From: Corynebacterium haematomassiliense
GTDB taxonomy: Bacteria > Actinomycetota > Actinomycetes > Mycobacteriales > Mycobacteriaceae
Reading direction: 5' to 3'
Assembly: GCF_013978595.1 (NCBI RefSeq)
Contig: NZ_JACDTZ010000001.1
Location: forward strand, 186,001 to 250,000
DNA: 64,000 nucleotides
The notes under the pieces are model-generated. The model made no database searches. It was not told the origin of the DNA and saw nothing but the letters and a program-made list of their open reading frames with translations. A program made the translations under genes and the position numbers. Below are positions 20,692-29,400 of the stretch, in pieces (positions within the stretch are counted from its first letter, which is position 1; each line of letters starts with the position of its first letter).

Positions 20692-20720
20692 GGCTGCGAG
20701 TCTAAACGTAGGATCGCCGT
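20692..20720. promoter_or_regulatory. Back-to-back leaderless promoters of dapE and the dapD paralog
   Basis: Only 29 bases separate the two divergent start codons. On the minus strand TAGACT (20699-20704) lies 7 bases before the ATG at 20691; on the plus strand TAGGAT (20709-20714) lies 6 bases before the GTG at 20721. The two -10 hexamers are 4 bases apart, so each promoter's -35 region must lie inside the other gene. Confidence 0.6.
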
Positions 20721-21812
20721 GTGACTTCCTTAGATCTCTTCGCCGACCCAATTGCACTTTCTGCGGCGCTCGTGGACATCGAGTCGCCCTCGCACCATGA
20801 GGAGGCGATCGCGGACGCCGTCGAGAACGCGCTGCGCGGCCTCGAGCACGCGGAGGTTGCGCGCTTTGGCAACACGGTGGTGGCGCGCACGAACTTCGGC
20901 CTGGGCTCGAGGGTGGTCCTGGCCGGGCACATTGACACCGTCCCGCTCGCGGACAACACCCCGCACAAGCTTCTCGACGGCACCTTGCACGGCTGCGGGT
21001 CCGTCGACATGAAATCCGGCATGGCCTGCTACCTGGCAGCCTTCGCGCGCCTGGCCGAGCCGGGCAAATCCGTCCACGACCTGACCGTGATCGCCTACGA
21101 GGGCGAGGAGGTCGCGCAGGAGTACAACGGCCTGCACCACCTGGAGCGCGACAACCCGGAGTGGCTCGAGGGCGACATCGCGCTGCTCGGCGAGCCGTCC
21201 GGCGGCATCATCGAGGCCGGCTGCCAGGGCTCCATCCGTGTGTTCGTGGACGCGGCAGGCACCCGCGCCCACTCCGCCCGCAGCTGGCTGGGCCACAACG
21301 CGGCGCACGATCTGGCCGGGGTGCTCACGCGCATCGCCGCCTACGAACCGCGCGCGGTGGAGATCGACGGCTGCGAGTACCGCGAGGGCCTCAACGTGGT
21401 CGGCCTGGAGGGTTTCGTGGCCACCAACACCATCCCGGACCACGCGCGGCTGATCGTGAACTTCCGCTACGCGCCGGACCGCTCCGTCGAGGACGCCAAG
21501 GCGCACCTCGAGGAAGCGCTTTCGCTTGAGGACGGGCTCACGCTGACCTACGACGACATCTCCCCGGCCGCCCTTCCCGGCCTGGGCGACCCCGTGGCCG
21601 CCGGCCTAGTCAAGGCTGTGGGCGGGAAATTCCGCGCGAAGTTCGGATGGACGGACGTGGCGCGCTTTTCTAGCCTGGGAGTTCCCGCGGTCAACTTCGG
21701 CCCCGGCGACCCTGGTTTTGCCCACAAGAAGGACGAGCAGTGCCCGACGGACCAGATCACGCAGGTCTTCGAGCAGCTGCTGTCGTATTTGAGCGTCAAC
21801 GAAAGCGAGTAG
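20721..21812 (+). CDS. dapE: Succinyl-diaminopimelate desuccinylase DapE
   Basis: This 363-residue M20-family metalloenzyme splits N-succinyl-LL-DAP into succinate and LL-DAP. Metal-site motifs are present: the first ligand histidine in VLAGHIDTVP, the bridging aspartate in GCGSVDMKSG, the catalytic pair in AYEGEEV and the later E/H ligands (LLGEPSGG, and NFGPGDPGFAHKKDE near the end). The GTG at 20721 has no binding site but a TAGGAT 6 bases upstream, which suggests a leaderless message. It is followed after 3 bases by the LOG-family gene. Confidence 0.95.
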   Translation: MTSLDLFADPIALSAALVDIESPSHHEEAIADAVENALRGLEHAEVARFGNTVVARTNFGLGSRVVLAGHIDTVPLADNTPHKLLDGTLHGCGSVDMKSGMACYLAAFARLAEPGKSVHDLTVIAYEGEEVAQEYNGLHHLERDNPEWLEGDIALLGEPSGGIIEAGCQGSIRVFVDAAGTRAHSARSWLGHNAAHDLAGVLTRIAAYEPRAVEIDGCEYREGLNVVGLEGFVATNTIPDHARLIVNFRYAPDRSVEDAKAHLEEALSLEDGLTLTYDDISPAALPGLGDPVAAGLVKAVGGKFRAKFGWTDVARFSSLGVPAVNFGPGDPGFAHKKDEQCPTDQITQVFEQLLSYLSVNESE

Positions 21813-21815
21813 TTA

Positions 21816-22601
21816 ATGGCCCCGCTGAACATTCCCCGCCCGGAGCGCGACCGGAAGTTGCGCGGCCCGATCGCGTTGCGCGGTTCGGACCACCAGGCGT
21901 CCACGTTCGACCAGCGCCTGCTTGAGGCGTTCGGGCACGCGGACAGTCAGTGGCGTCACGAGGACCCGTGGCGCGTGATGCGCATCCAGAGCGAGTTCGT
22001 CGCAGGTTTCGACGCGCTGAGCGAAATGCCGAAGGCCGTCACGGTGTTCGGTTCGGCGCGCCTGGGGGAGGGCACGGAGGAGTACCAGCTGTCCTACGAC
22101 GTGGGCAGGGCGCTCGTGGAGGCCGGCTACGCGGTGATCACCGGCGGCGGGCCTGGGCTGATGGAGGGGCCGAACCGCGGCGCGCACAACGCCGACGGCC
22201 TGTCGGTGGGCCTGGGCATCGAGCTGCCGTTCGAGCAGGGCCTGAACGACTGGGTGGATCTGGGCCTGAACTTCCGCTACTTCTTCGCCCGCAAGACCAT
22301 GTTTTTGAAGTACTCGCAGGCGTTTATTGCGCTGCCGGGCGGTTTCGGCACGATGGACGAGGTCTTCGAGGTGCTGTGCATGGTGCAAACCGGCAAGGTG
22401 ACCAACTTCCCGATCGTGCTGATGGGCACCGAGTTCTGGTCGGGCCTGGTGTCGTGGATTGAGGAGCAGCTGCTGGGCCGCGGGCTGATTTCGCCGGGCG
22501 ACGAGAAGCTCTTTTTGGTCACCGACTCCGTCGACGAGGCGGTGGCGCACATCGTGGATAAGCACAAGGTGATGACGGATCAGCGCCTCAAGGATGAGTA
22601 A
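21816..22601 (+). CDS. LOG-family (TIGR00730) Rossmann-fold protein
   Basis: This 261-residue protein belongs to the lonely-guy family, in which characterised members hydrolyse nucleoside 5'-monophosphates to free base and ribose 5-phosphate (cytokinin activation in plants, and Rv1205 in M. tuberculosis). The family motif PGGFGTMDE is present (in FIALPGGFGTMDEVFE), as is the upstream GGGPGLMEGPNRGA block. Whether the corynebacterial protein makes cytokinin-like bases is unknown. It sits in a tight run with dapE (3-base gap) and folP2 (8-base overlap). Confidence 0.88.
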   Translation: MAPLNIPRPERDRKLRGPIALRGSDHQASTFDQRLLEAFGHADSQWRHEDPWRVMRIQSEFVAGFDALSEMPKAVTVFGSARLGEGTEEYQLSYDVGRALVEAGYAVITGGGPGLMEGPNRGAHNADGLSVGLGIELPFEQGLNDWVDLGLNFRYFFARKTMFLKYSQAFIALPGGFGTMDEVFEVLCMVQTGKVTNFPIVLMGTEFWSGLVSWIEEQLLGRGLISPGDEKLFLVTDSVDEAVAHIVDKHKVMTDQRLKDE

Positions 22602-23445
22602 GCCGCTCGCCGAAGTGATGGCGATTGTCAACCGCACGCCCGACTCGTTCTACGACAAGGGCGCGACGTTCGCCTCCGAGAAAGCACTTTTGCGTATCGA
22701 CGGTGCCGTGTCCGCCGGAGCCAGCATCATCGACATCGGCGGCGTCAAGGCCGGGCCGGGCGACGACGTGTCCGTGGCCGAGGAAATCGACCGCGTGGTG
22801 CCGCTGATCGCCGCCGCGCGCGGACGCCACCCGGACGTGACGTTGAGCGTGGACACGTGGCGCGCGCCCGTGGCCGAGGCCGCGATCGCCGCCGGCGCGG
22901 ACCTGATCAACGACACGTGGGCAGGCTTCGACCCGGAGCTGGTGGAGGTCGCCGGACAGCATCGGGTGGGCTACGTCTGCTCGCACACCGGCGGGATCAC
23001 CCCGCGCACCCGCCCGCACCGGGTGCACTACTACGACGTGGTCGCCGACGTCATCGCCGAAACCACGGCGCTAGCCGAGCGCGCCGCGTCGCTGGGTGTG
23101 CCGGAGGAGCGCATCTTCATCGACCCCACCCACGACTTCGGCAAGAACACCTACCACGGCCTGGAGCTGCTGCGCCGCGTGGACGAGCTCGTGGCCACGG
23201 GCTGGCCGGTGCTGATGGCGCTGTCGAACAAGGACTTTGTCGGCGAGACGCTAAACCGCGGCCTCAACGGCGCGGACATCACCGAGCGCGTCCCCGGCAC
23301 CCTCGCCGCGACTGCGTGGGCGGCCGCGCGCGGGGTGGCGGCCTTCCGCGTGCACGAAGTGGAGGCCACACTCGATGTGATCCGCATGACCGCCGCCATC
23401 CAGGGCGAGATGGCCCCGCTTCACACCGTTCGGGGGCTCGCGTGA
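22594..23445 (+). CDS. folP2: Dihydropteroate synthase-like protein FolP2
   Basis: This 283-residue protein has the DHPS TIM-barrel: MAIVNRTPDSFYDKG at the N-terminus, SVDTWRAPVAEAAIAAGADLINDTW in the middle and the C-terminal RVHEV block. Several positions differ from true DHPS: the loop usually DPGxGFGK is DPTHDFGK, and the SRK motif is SNK. The same is known for mycobacterial FolP2, which did not replace DHPS activity, so a folate role should not be assumed. It overlaps the LOG gene by 8 bases and the gpgS-like gene by 4, so all three are translated together. Confidence 0.85.
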   Translation: MSKPLAEVMAIVNRTPDSFYDKGATFASEKALLRIDGAVSAGASIIDIGGVKAGPGDDVSVAEEIDRVVPLIAAARGRHPDVTLSVDTWRAPVAEAAIAAGADLINDTWAGFDPELVEVAGQHRVGYVCSHTGGITPRTRPHRVHYYDVVADVIAETTALAERAASLGVPEERIFIDPTHDFGKNTYHGLELLRRVDELVATGWPVLMALSNKDFVGETLNRGLNGADITERVPGTLAATAWAAARGVAAFRVHEVEATLDVIRMTAAIQGEMAPLHTVRGLA

Positions 23446-24158
23446 GGGTCAGCGTGGTCATTCCTGCGTTGAATGAGGAAGCGACGGTGGCGGGGGTCGT
23501 CGAGAAGTGTCTGGCATCGCACGCCGACGAAGTGCTGGTGATCGACCCGGACTCCACCGACGCCACCGCCACACTCGTGGCGGAGGCGGGCGCGCGGGTG
23601 GTGCCGTGGCGCGAGGTGGACCCCCGCGAGCCGTGGGAGGGCAAAGGCGAGGCGCTGTGGCGCGGGGTGAAGGCGGCCGCCGGCGACGTCGTGGTCTTCG
23701 TGGACGCGGACGTGACCTCGCTCGAGCCGTGGTGGGTCGACGCGCTCGCCGAACCCTTCAGCGACGACAGCGTCCACCTGGTCAAAGCCTCCTACGAGCG
23801 CGCCCGCGCCGGCGGCCGCGTCACCGAACTGACCGCCAAGCCGCTGCTGCGCGCGTTGTTCCCGCAGCTCGCGCACATCCGCCAGCCGCTCGCCGGCGAG
23901 TACGCCATCCGCCGCTCGACCGCCCTTCGCCTCCCGTTCGTCGCGGGTTACGGCGTCGAGGCGGGCCTGCTTATCGACGTCGCCTCGGCCCACGGACCCG
24001 CCTCCATCGCTGAAGTTGAGTTGAGCCCGCGCACGCACCGCAACCGCCCGCTGGCCCAGCTGGGGCCCATGGCGGACGTGGTCTCCCGCACGATCCTGGC
24101 GCGCGCCGGGGTGGGCGAAATCCAGGTCCGCGAGCGCCCCGCCTGGGTTGCCGGTTAA
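23442..24158 (+). CDS. gpgS: Glucosyl-3-phosphoglycerate synthase-like glycosyltransferase
   Basis: This 238-residue protein is a GT-A fold family-2/81 glycosyltransferase: N-terminal SVVIPALNEE, the nucleotide-binding D-S-T-D-A-T stretch, GKGEALWRG, and a metal-binding D-A-D in VVFVDADVTSL. Order after folP2 matches mycobacterial gpgS (Rv1208), whose enzyme joins glucose from a nucleotide donor to 3-phosphoglycerate. The protein is shorter than the mycobacterial one (about 320 residues), mainly at the N-terminus. The GTG at 23442 overlaps the folP2 stop. Confidence 0.75.
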   Translation: MRVSVVIPALNEEATVAGVVEKCLASHADEVLVIDPDSTDATATLVAEAGARVVPWREVDPREPWEGKGEALWRGVKAAAGDVVVFVDADVTSLEPWWVDALAEPFSDDSVHLVKASYERARAGGRVTELTAKPLLRALFPQLAHIRQPLAGEYAIRRSTALRLPFVAGYGVEAGLLIDVASAHGPASIAEVELSPRTHRNRPLAQLGPMADVVSRTILARAGVGEIQVRERPAWVAG

Positions 24159-24168
24159 ACTAACCGTC

Positions 24169-24477
24169 ATGCTTTCCTGGATCGTGCTAATCCTCATCCT
24201 CGCGCTGCTGAGCATCATCGGTGTGCGCGTGTTCGCCTCCGTCTTCGGCCGCGGCGAGGCCCAGCCGCCGATGCCGCCGACCGCCGACGTCAAAGAGGCC
24301 AACCGACGTGCCGTGGAGGAGGGCAACTTCGGCGACATTCAGCTCGAAGTGGTGCACCGCGGCTACCGCATGGATCAGGTGGATGCGCTGCTGGAGCAGT
24401 TGGCCGGCGGCAACCTTGGGCCCGTCGAGAGGCAGGATGCTCAGGTAGAATCGCCTACGTCAACTATCGCGAAGTAA
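24169..24477 (+). CDS. Membrane-anchored DivIVA-domain protein (Rv1209-like)
   Basis: This 102-residue protein has one N-terminal membrane segment (residues 2-22) and a short C-terminal DivIVA-type motif (HRGYRMDQVDALLEQL), which in other proteins senses curved membrane or recruits partners at the cell pole. A role in polar growth is possible but not shown. TAAACT lies 7 bases before the ATG at 24169 (24156-24161), another leaderless layout. It is followed after 15 bases by a DUF3117 peptide gene. Confidence 0.8.
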   Translation: MLSWIVLILILALLSIIGVRVFASVFGRGEAQPPMPPTADVKEANRRAVEEGNFGDIQLEVVHRGYRMDQVDALLEQLAGGNLGPVERQDAQVESPTSTIAK

Positions 24478-24492
24478 AAGGAGCGTAGACGA

Positions 24493-24663
24493 ATGGCAGC
24501 AATGAAGCCGCGTACCGGCAGTGGCCCGATGGAAGCGGTGGAGGAGTCCCGCAAGATCGTGATGCGTATCCCGTCCGACGGCGGCGGCCGCCTCGTGGTG
24601 GAGCTGTCCAAGGAGGAGGCCGGCGAGCTCGGCCGACTGCTCACGGAGGCCGCAGAAGCCTAA
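24493..24663 (+). CDS. Small DUF3117-family protein
   Basis: This 56-residue protein begins MAAMKPRTGSGPMEAVEESR, contains the central strand pair KIVMRIPSDGGGRLVVELS and ends in an acidic helix (KEEAGELGRLLTEAAEA). It matches the DUF3117 family (Rv1211-like), strongly conserved in actinobacteria and of unknown function. A GGAG-type binding site (AAAAGGAGCG) lies about 8 bases upstream of the ATG. It is short enough to be missed by simple gene calls. Confidence 0.88.
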   Translation: MAAMKPRTGSGPMEAVEESRKIVMRIPSDGGGRLVVELSKEEAGELGRLLTEAAEA

Positions 24664-24689
24664 CGCGCCGAACGCGGTAGTATCGCCAC

Positions 24690-25553
24690 ATGCTCAACGA
24701 CATTGTGGACGTGCTCGCCGACCCGGCAGACCTGACCCCGCTTCGGGGCGAAGACGACTTTTCCCGTCTCGTCTCCGAATCGGGGCATTCTTATGACGTG
24801 GCCAAGCAGGGCTACGTCACCCTCGCCGCCGGCAAGGGCATCGGGCACGAGGGTGACTCGCTGGAGATGGTCAACTCCCGCGAGACGTTTCTGTCCAACG
24901 GCCACTTCGCGCCGTTCGTGGAGGCAGTCTCCGACGCGCTCGCAGACGTTGTGGAGCGCGCCGCCGGCGACGCGGACAACCCGGTGATCATGGAGGCCGG
25001 CGCCGGCACCGGCTACTACCTGGCCCACACCCTGGACCTGATCGCGGGCGCGCGCGGTGTTGGCCTGGACGTGTCCGTGCCGGCCGCGAAGCACCTGGCG
25101 AAGGCACACCCGCGCGTGGGCGCTGTGGTGGCGGACGTGTGGGAGCAGCTGCCCATCCGCACCGGCTCCGTGCACGCTTTATCGGTGGTGTTCGCGCCGC
25201 GTAACCCGGCGGAGTTCGCGCGCGTGCTTGTGGACGGCGGCGAGGCCGTCATGCTCGTCGCCGACCAGGGCCACCTGGACGAGCTGCGCGAGCCGTTGGG
25301 CATCCTCGGCGTCGAGGAGGGCAAGGTCGAGCGCCTCATCGCCCAGTCCGAGGGCCACCTGGTCCCCGCGGCGGAGCCCGAGCTCATCGAGTTCCCGATG
25401 CTGCTGGAGCGCGACGCCATCGCCGCCCAGGTGGGCATGAGCCCGTCGGCGCGCCACTTGGACAAAGAGACGCTTCAGGCCCGCCTCGCGGAGCTGCCGG
25501 AGCAGATGAAAGTCACGGCTCGCGCGCAGCTGATCCGCATGCGCAAGGCCTAA
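24690..25553 (+). CDS. RlmA-like 23S rRNA (guanine-N1) methyltransferase, zinc finger absent
   Basis: This 287-residue protein resembles RlmA/TlrB: SGHSYDVAKQGYVTL, DSLEMVNSRETFLSNGHF, and a class I SAM-binding domain (VIMEAGAGTGYYLAH, then GLDVSVPAAKHLAK). RlmA enzymes methylate G745/G748 of 23S rRNA and have an N-terminal zinc finger with three or four cysteines; here those positions are Asp, Ser and others, and the protein has no cysteine at all in the first 60 residues. Function on rRNA is therefore likely but not certain. A TAGTAT hexamer lies 6 bases before the ATG. Confidence 0.78.
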   Translation: MLNDIVDVLADPADLTPLRGEDDFSRLVSESGHSYDVAKQGYVTLAAGKGIGHEGDSLEMVNSRETFLSNGHFAPFVEAVSDALADVVERAAGDADNPVIMEAGAGTGYYLAHTLDLIAGARGVGLDVSVPAAKHLAKAHPRVGAVVADVWEQLPIRTGSVHALSVVFAPRNPAEFARVLVDGGEAVMLVADQGHLDELREPLGILGVEEGKVERLIAQSEGHLVPAAEPELIEFPMLLERDAIAAQVGMSPSARHLDKETLQARLAELPEQMKVTARAQLIRMRKA

Positions 25554-25560
25554 AACCGCC

Positions 25561-26961
25561 TTAGCGCACGTAGCCGCGGCGCCACTCGGAGTGGATTTCC
25601 GCGCCGTCGTGGGCGCGGGTGCGGATGCCGGAGCAGCCGCCGTCGAGCCACACGCGCGAGGACATGACCACGCTGCCGCCGCCGGCGTAGACCTCGATGG
25701 TGGAGCCGTCGACGATGACGGTGATGTTGTCCTCGTCCTCGTCGTTGAGCGCGGCGGTGGCGGGGGAGCCGTCGAGGCGGTCGAGGGTGATCTGGTCGCC
25801 GGAGTGGGTGATCACCACGCCCGGCTCGCCGTTTCCGTCCAGAACTTCCACGACGACGGAGGAGCCCGGCGCGACCTCGCACAGCCCGGCCCACATGCGG
25901 GCGCGGTCGGTGCTGTCCACGGCGTCCGGAAGTCCCGGGGCGGGCACCTGGTAGAGGCGGCCGCCCTGCAGGGTGACGCGGCGCGGCAGGGTCAGGGCGT
26001 TGGCCCAGCCTTCGGCGTCCCAGTTGGGTTCTTGGGTGGGGTCGCCGGCGCGGTCGGTGTTGGTCATGAACCCGTAGAGGTAGGCGCGCTCGTACAGCTT
26101 CGCTGTTTCCACCAGGTTGTAGGTGGTGTTGCGGGGGCGGGTGAAGTCGTGGCCGTGGTCAACGATGGTGAACGGGGTGTCCACGCGGAAGACATTGCCG
26201 CGCAGTTCGCCGACGGCGTAGACGGCGGTGTCTTTGCCGTCGCGCTCGAGGGTGGCAAACAAAACGTCGCGGATCTGGCCGTCCACTTCGTCGCGCAGGC
26301 GCACGATGCGCGGGGCGACGAGGGAGGCGTCGAGGTCGAAGCCGGTCTCGCCTTCGAACTCGAGGACGCCTTCGAGTTTCCAGTCGCGGCCGTCCTCGGA
26401 GGTGAGCACGACTGGCTTCGGCGCGGTTTCGGGCCCGGAGACGGCGAGCATGAGCCAGCCGTCGTGGGCGTCGTCGCGGTCGGTGTCGGCGTCCCAATCG
26501 GGAACGACGCAGGGGGAGCGGAAGTTACTCACGCCGGCGACGTCTTCGACGACGGCGCCGAGGCGGGACGCGGCCGCGGAAACGTCCAGGTCGGTGTCCT
26601 CGTCGAGGTCGGAGCACAGCTCGTCGACGTGCGGCACGTGCGCGACCTGGATCGTGTTGCCGGCCGCGGTGGCGGAGGTGAAGTACAGGTCCACGCCGTC
26701 GCCTGCGGGGGAGACGCTGCCTGCGCGGACGGCGATTTCGCCGCCGACGGGCACGATGACGTCGTTGCAGTCCACCCAGCTAAACGGGTCTTCTTCGCTT
26801 TGCTGGTGGCCCCAGCGGCTGGGCGCGTCGGGGGTGGGGCGGTACTGGTAGAACATGTTCCAGACGCGCTCGGATGCAGCCCCGGTGCGGTAGATGCCGG
26901 CGGGGCCTTCGAGGATGCCGCGCTCGGCGGTGACGTGCAGTTCCGGACGGTAAACGGTCAT
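25561..26961 (-). CDS. GH32-like beta-propeller protein lacking catalytic acids
   Basis: This 466-residue protein aligns by eye with glycoside hydrolase family 32 (levanase/invertase): RPELHVTAERG... FYQYRP ... WGHQQSEEDPFSW follows the family's N-terminal pattern, and the C-terminal part has a beta-sandwich-like region. All three catalytic acids seem to be lost: the nucleophile of the NDPNG motif is Gly19 (EGPAG), the RDP aspartate is Ser149 (FRSP) and the ECP glutamate is Val215 (VAP). It is therefore unlikely to hydrolyse fructosides. Its start overlaps the glgA stop by four bases, so it is made together with glycogen synthase and may bind glycan. Confidence 0.75.
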   Translation of the reverse strand: MTVYRPELHVTAERGILEGPAGIYRTGAASERVWNMFYQYRPTPDAPSRWGHQQSEEDPFSWVDCNDVIVPVGGEIAVRAGSVSPAGDGVDLYFTSATAAGNTIQVAHVPHVDELCSDLDEDTDLDVSAAASRLGAVVEDVAGVSNFRSPCVVPDWDADTDRDDAHDGWLMLAVSGPETAPKPVVLTSEDGRDWKLEGVLEFEGETGFDLDASLVAPRIVRLRDEVDGQIRDVLFATLERDGKDTAVYAVGELRGNVFRVDTPFTIVDHGHDFTRPRNTTYNLVETAKLYERAYLYGFMTNTDRAGDPTQEPNWDAEGWANALTLPRRVTLQGGRLYQVPAPGLPDAVDSTDRARMWAGLCEVAPGSSVVVEVLDGNGEPGVVITHSGDQITLDRLDGSPATAALNDEDEDNITVIVDGSTIEVYAGGGSVVMSSRVWLDGGCSGIRTRAHDGAEIHSEWRRGYVR

Positions 26962-28115
26962 CTGTTCAGCCCCTTGTAAATCTCTACGGTCTCTTGCGCG
27001 ATGGTTGCCCAGGAAAAGTCGGTTTTGGCCCGCTTGAGCCCGGCCGCGCCCATCGCGGCGGCGCGCTCGCTATCGCCTGCGACGGCGTTGACGGCTTCGG
27101 CGAAGGCGGCTTCGAAGCCCGCGGTGTCGTTGGCATCGTAGTCCACCAGCACGCCGGTTTCGCCGTCGACGACGACCTCCGGGATGCCGCCGACGCGCGA
27201 GGCTACCACGGCGGTTTCGCACGCCATCGCTTCGAGGTTCACAATGCCCAGCGGCTCGTAGATGGACGGGCAGACGAACACGTCCGCCAGCGAGTACACC
27301 TCGCGCACCTTCTCCGGCGGCATCATTTCCTGGATCCAGAACACGCCGTCGCGCGACGCCTTCAGCTTTTCGACGAGCCCTTCGGTCTCCGCCGCTATCT
27401 CCTTGGTGTCCGGGGCCCCGGCGCAAAGGATGAGCTGGATGTCCTCGTCGAAGGCTTGGGCCGCCTTGAGTAGGTGGGCCACACCCTTTTGGCGGGTGAT
27501 GCGCCCGACGAACGCCACGACGGGCTTGTCCGTGTCCACTCCAAGCTCCTCGGCGATGGTGCCGGAGTCGGGGTACCACTTCTGCGGGTCGATGCCGTTT
27601 AAGACGGTGTGGACTTTAGAAGCGTCGATACGCGGGTAGGCCCGCAGGACTGCCTCCTTCATGCCGGCGGAAACCGCGATGACCGCATCGGCGTACTCGA
27701 AGGCGTTCTTCTCCGACCAGGAGGAGACGTTGTAGCCGCCGCCGAGCTGCTCGCGCTTCCAGGGGCGGTCCGGCTCCAGGGAGTGGGCGGTGACCACGTG
27801 GGGGATCTCGTGCAGCTGGCCGGCCAGGTGCCCGCCGAGGCCCGCGTACCAGGTGTGGGAGTGCACCACGTCCAGCCCGGCGGCGGCGTCCGCCATGCGC
27901 AGGCCGGTGGACAGTGTCTTGATTGCCCCGTTGGCGTCCTCCAACGCGGGGTCGACGCCGTGGACATAAACGCCTTCCGCGTCGCGGGGTGCGCCCATGC
28001 AGTGCACGTCCACGTCGACGATGTCGCGCATGAAGCGCGTCAGCTCGGTGACGTGGACGCCGGCGCCGCCGTAGACCTCCGGCGGGTATTCGCGGGTGAA
28101 CATTCCGACTTTCAT
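26958..28115 (-). CDS. glgA: Glycogen/maltose-1-phosphate synthase GlgA (GlgM type)
   Basis: This 385-residue GT4 glycosyltransferase has the corynebacterial/mycobacterial form of glycogen synthase; the mycobacterial GlgM makes maltose 1-phosphate from ADP-glucose and glucose 1-phosphate. The N-terminal [14 protein letters not shown], the central [10 protein letters not shown] and the donor-site E-x7-E region [17 protein letters not shown] are clear. It is transcribed away from glgC across a gap of 67 bases. A TAGGCT hexamer lies 8 bases before the ATG (28124-28129), consistent with a leaderless message. Confidence 0.93.
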   Translation of the reverse strand: MKVGMFTREYPPEVYGGAGVHVTELTRFMRDIVDVDVHCMGAPRDAEGVYVHGVDPALEDANGAIKTLSTGLRMADAAAGLDVVHSHTWYAGLGGHLAGQLHEIPHVVTAHSLEPDRPWKREQLGGGYNVSSWSEKNAFEYADAVIAVSAGMKEAVLRAYPRIDASKVHTVLNGIDPQKWYPDSGTIAEELGVDTDKPVVAFVGRITRQKGVAHLLKAAQAFDEDIQLILCAGAPDTKEIAAETEGLVEKLKASRDGVFWIQEMMPPEKVREVYSLADVFVCPSIYEPLGIVNLEAMACETAVVASRVGGIPEVVVDGETGVLVDYDANDTAGFEAAFAEAVNAVAGDSERAAAMGAAGLKRAKTDFSWATIAQETVEIYKGLNR

Positions 28116-28182
28116 GACCGCCGAGCCTACTTACGCGCGCGATTCCCTGCAGGGACCTGAAATTCTCATTAGCCTAGCTGTC

Positions 28183-29400
28183 ATGAAAAGCCAGCCTCGA
28201 GTTCTCGCCATCGTACTGGCCGGCGGTGAGGGCAAGCGCCTGTTTCCGCTGACCGCTGACCGTGCCAAGCCCGCCGTGCCGTTCGGCGGCAACTACCGTC
28301 TCATCGATTTCGTCCTGTCCAACCTGGTCAACGCGGGCTACATGCGCATCGCGGTGCTGACCCAGTACAAGTCCCACTCGCTGGACCGCCACGTGGCCAC
28401 CGCGTGGAACGTCTCCGGCCCGACGCAGCAGTACATCGCGTCGGTGCCGGCGCAGCAGCGCCGCGGCAAGCGCTGGTACTCGGGCTCGGCGGACGCGATT
28501 GTGCAGTCGCTGAACCTGATCTACGACGACGCGCCGGACTACGTGCTGGTCTTCGGCGCGGACCACGTCTACCGCATGGACCCGTCCCAGATGGTGGAGG
28601 ACCATATCGCCTCGGGCAAGGCCGCCACGGTCGCCGGCATCCGCGTGCCGCGCTCGGAGGCGCACGCGTTCGGCTGCATCCAGGCGGACGACGACGGCAC
28701 GATCACCGAGTTCCTGGAGAAGCCGTCGGACCCGCCGGGTACCCCCGACGACCCGGAGACCACATTCGCGTCCATGGGTAACTACTGCTTCTCCACCGAG
28801 GCGCTGATCCAGGCGCTGCTGGAAGACGAGCAGAACGAGGACTCCGCCCACGACATGGGCGGCGACATCATCCCGTACTTCGTGGCCCAGGGCGAGGCGA
28901 ACGTGTACGACTTCTCGCGCAACGAGGTCCCGGGTGCCACCGAGCGCGACCGCGGCTACTGGCGCGACGTCGGCACCGTGGACTCGTTCTACGAGGCCCA
29001 CATGGACCTGATTTCCTCGCATCCGGTGTTCAACCTCTACAACAAGGCGTGGCCGATCCACGCGACGGAGGAGGACAACCTGCCTCCGGCGAAGTTTGTC
29101 ATGGGCGGCATCGCGCAGGAGTCGATCGTGGCGTCCGGCTCCATCATTTCGGGGGCGACGGTGCGCAACTCGGTGCTATCTACCGACGTCCGCGTGGAGG
29201 AAGGCGCCACCGTGGAAGGCTCAGTGCTGATGCCGGGCGTGCGCGTGGGCAAGGGCGCGGTGGTGCGCCACTGCATCCTGGATAAGAACGTCTACGTCTC
29301 CGACGGCGAGACCATCGGCGTGGACGCGCAGCGAGACGGGGAGCGTTTCACCGTCTCCGACAACGGCGTGGTGTGCGTGGGCAAGAGCGAGGTAATTTAG
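28183..29400 (+). CDS. glgC: Glucose-1-phosphate adenylyltransferase GlgC
   Basis: This 405-residue enzyme makes ADP-glucose for glycogen synthesis. It has the nucleotidyltransferase motif [16 protein letters not shown] at the N-terminus, the substrate block GSADAIVQS, the catalytic D in [10 protein letters not shown] and a C-terminal left-handed helix of hexapeptide repeats ([21 protein letters not shown]). I choose the ATG at 28183; TAGCCT lies exactly 7 bases upstream (28170-28175). Its stop overlaps the stop of the convergent methyltransferase gene. Confidence 0.95.
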   Translation: MKSQPRVLAIVLAGGEGKRLFPLTADRAKPAVPFGGNYRLIDFVLSNLVNAGYMRIAVLTQYKSHSLDRHVATAWNVSGPTQQYIASVPAQQRRGKRWYSGSADAIVQSLNLIYDDAPDYVLVFGADHVYRMDPSQMVEDHIASGKAATVAGIRVPRSEAHAFGCIQADDDGTITEFLEKPSDPPGTPDDPETTFASMGNYCFSTEALIQALLEDEQNEDSAHDMGGDIIPYFVAQGEANVYDFSRNEVPGATERDRGYWRDVGTVDSFYEAHMDLISSHPVFNLYNKAWPIHATEEDNLPPAKFVMGGIAQESIVASGSIISGATVRNSVLSTDVRVEEGATVEGSVLMPGVRVGKGAVVRHCILDKNVYVSDGETIGVDAQRDGERFTVSDNGVVCVGKSEVI

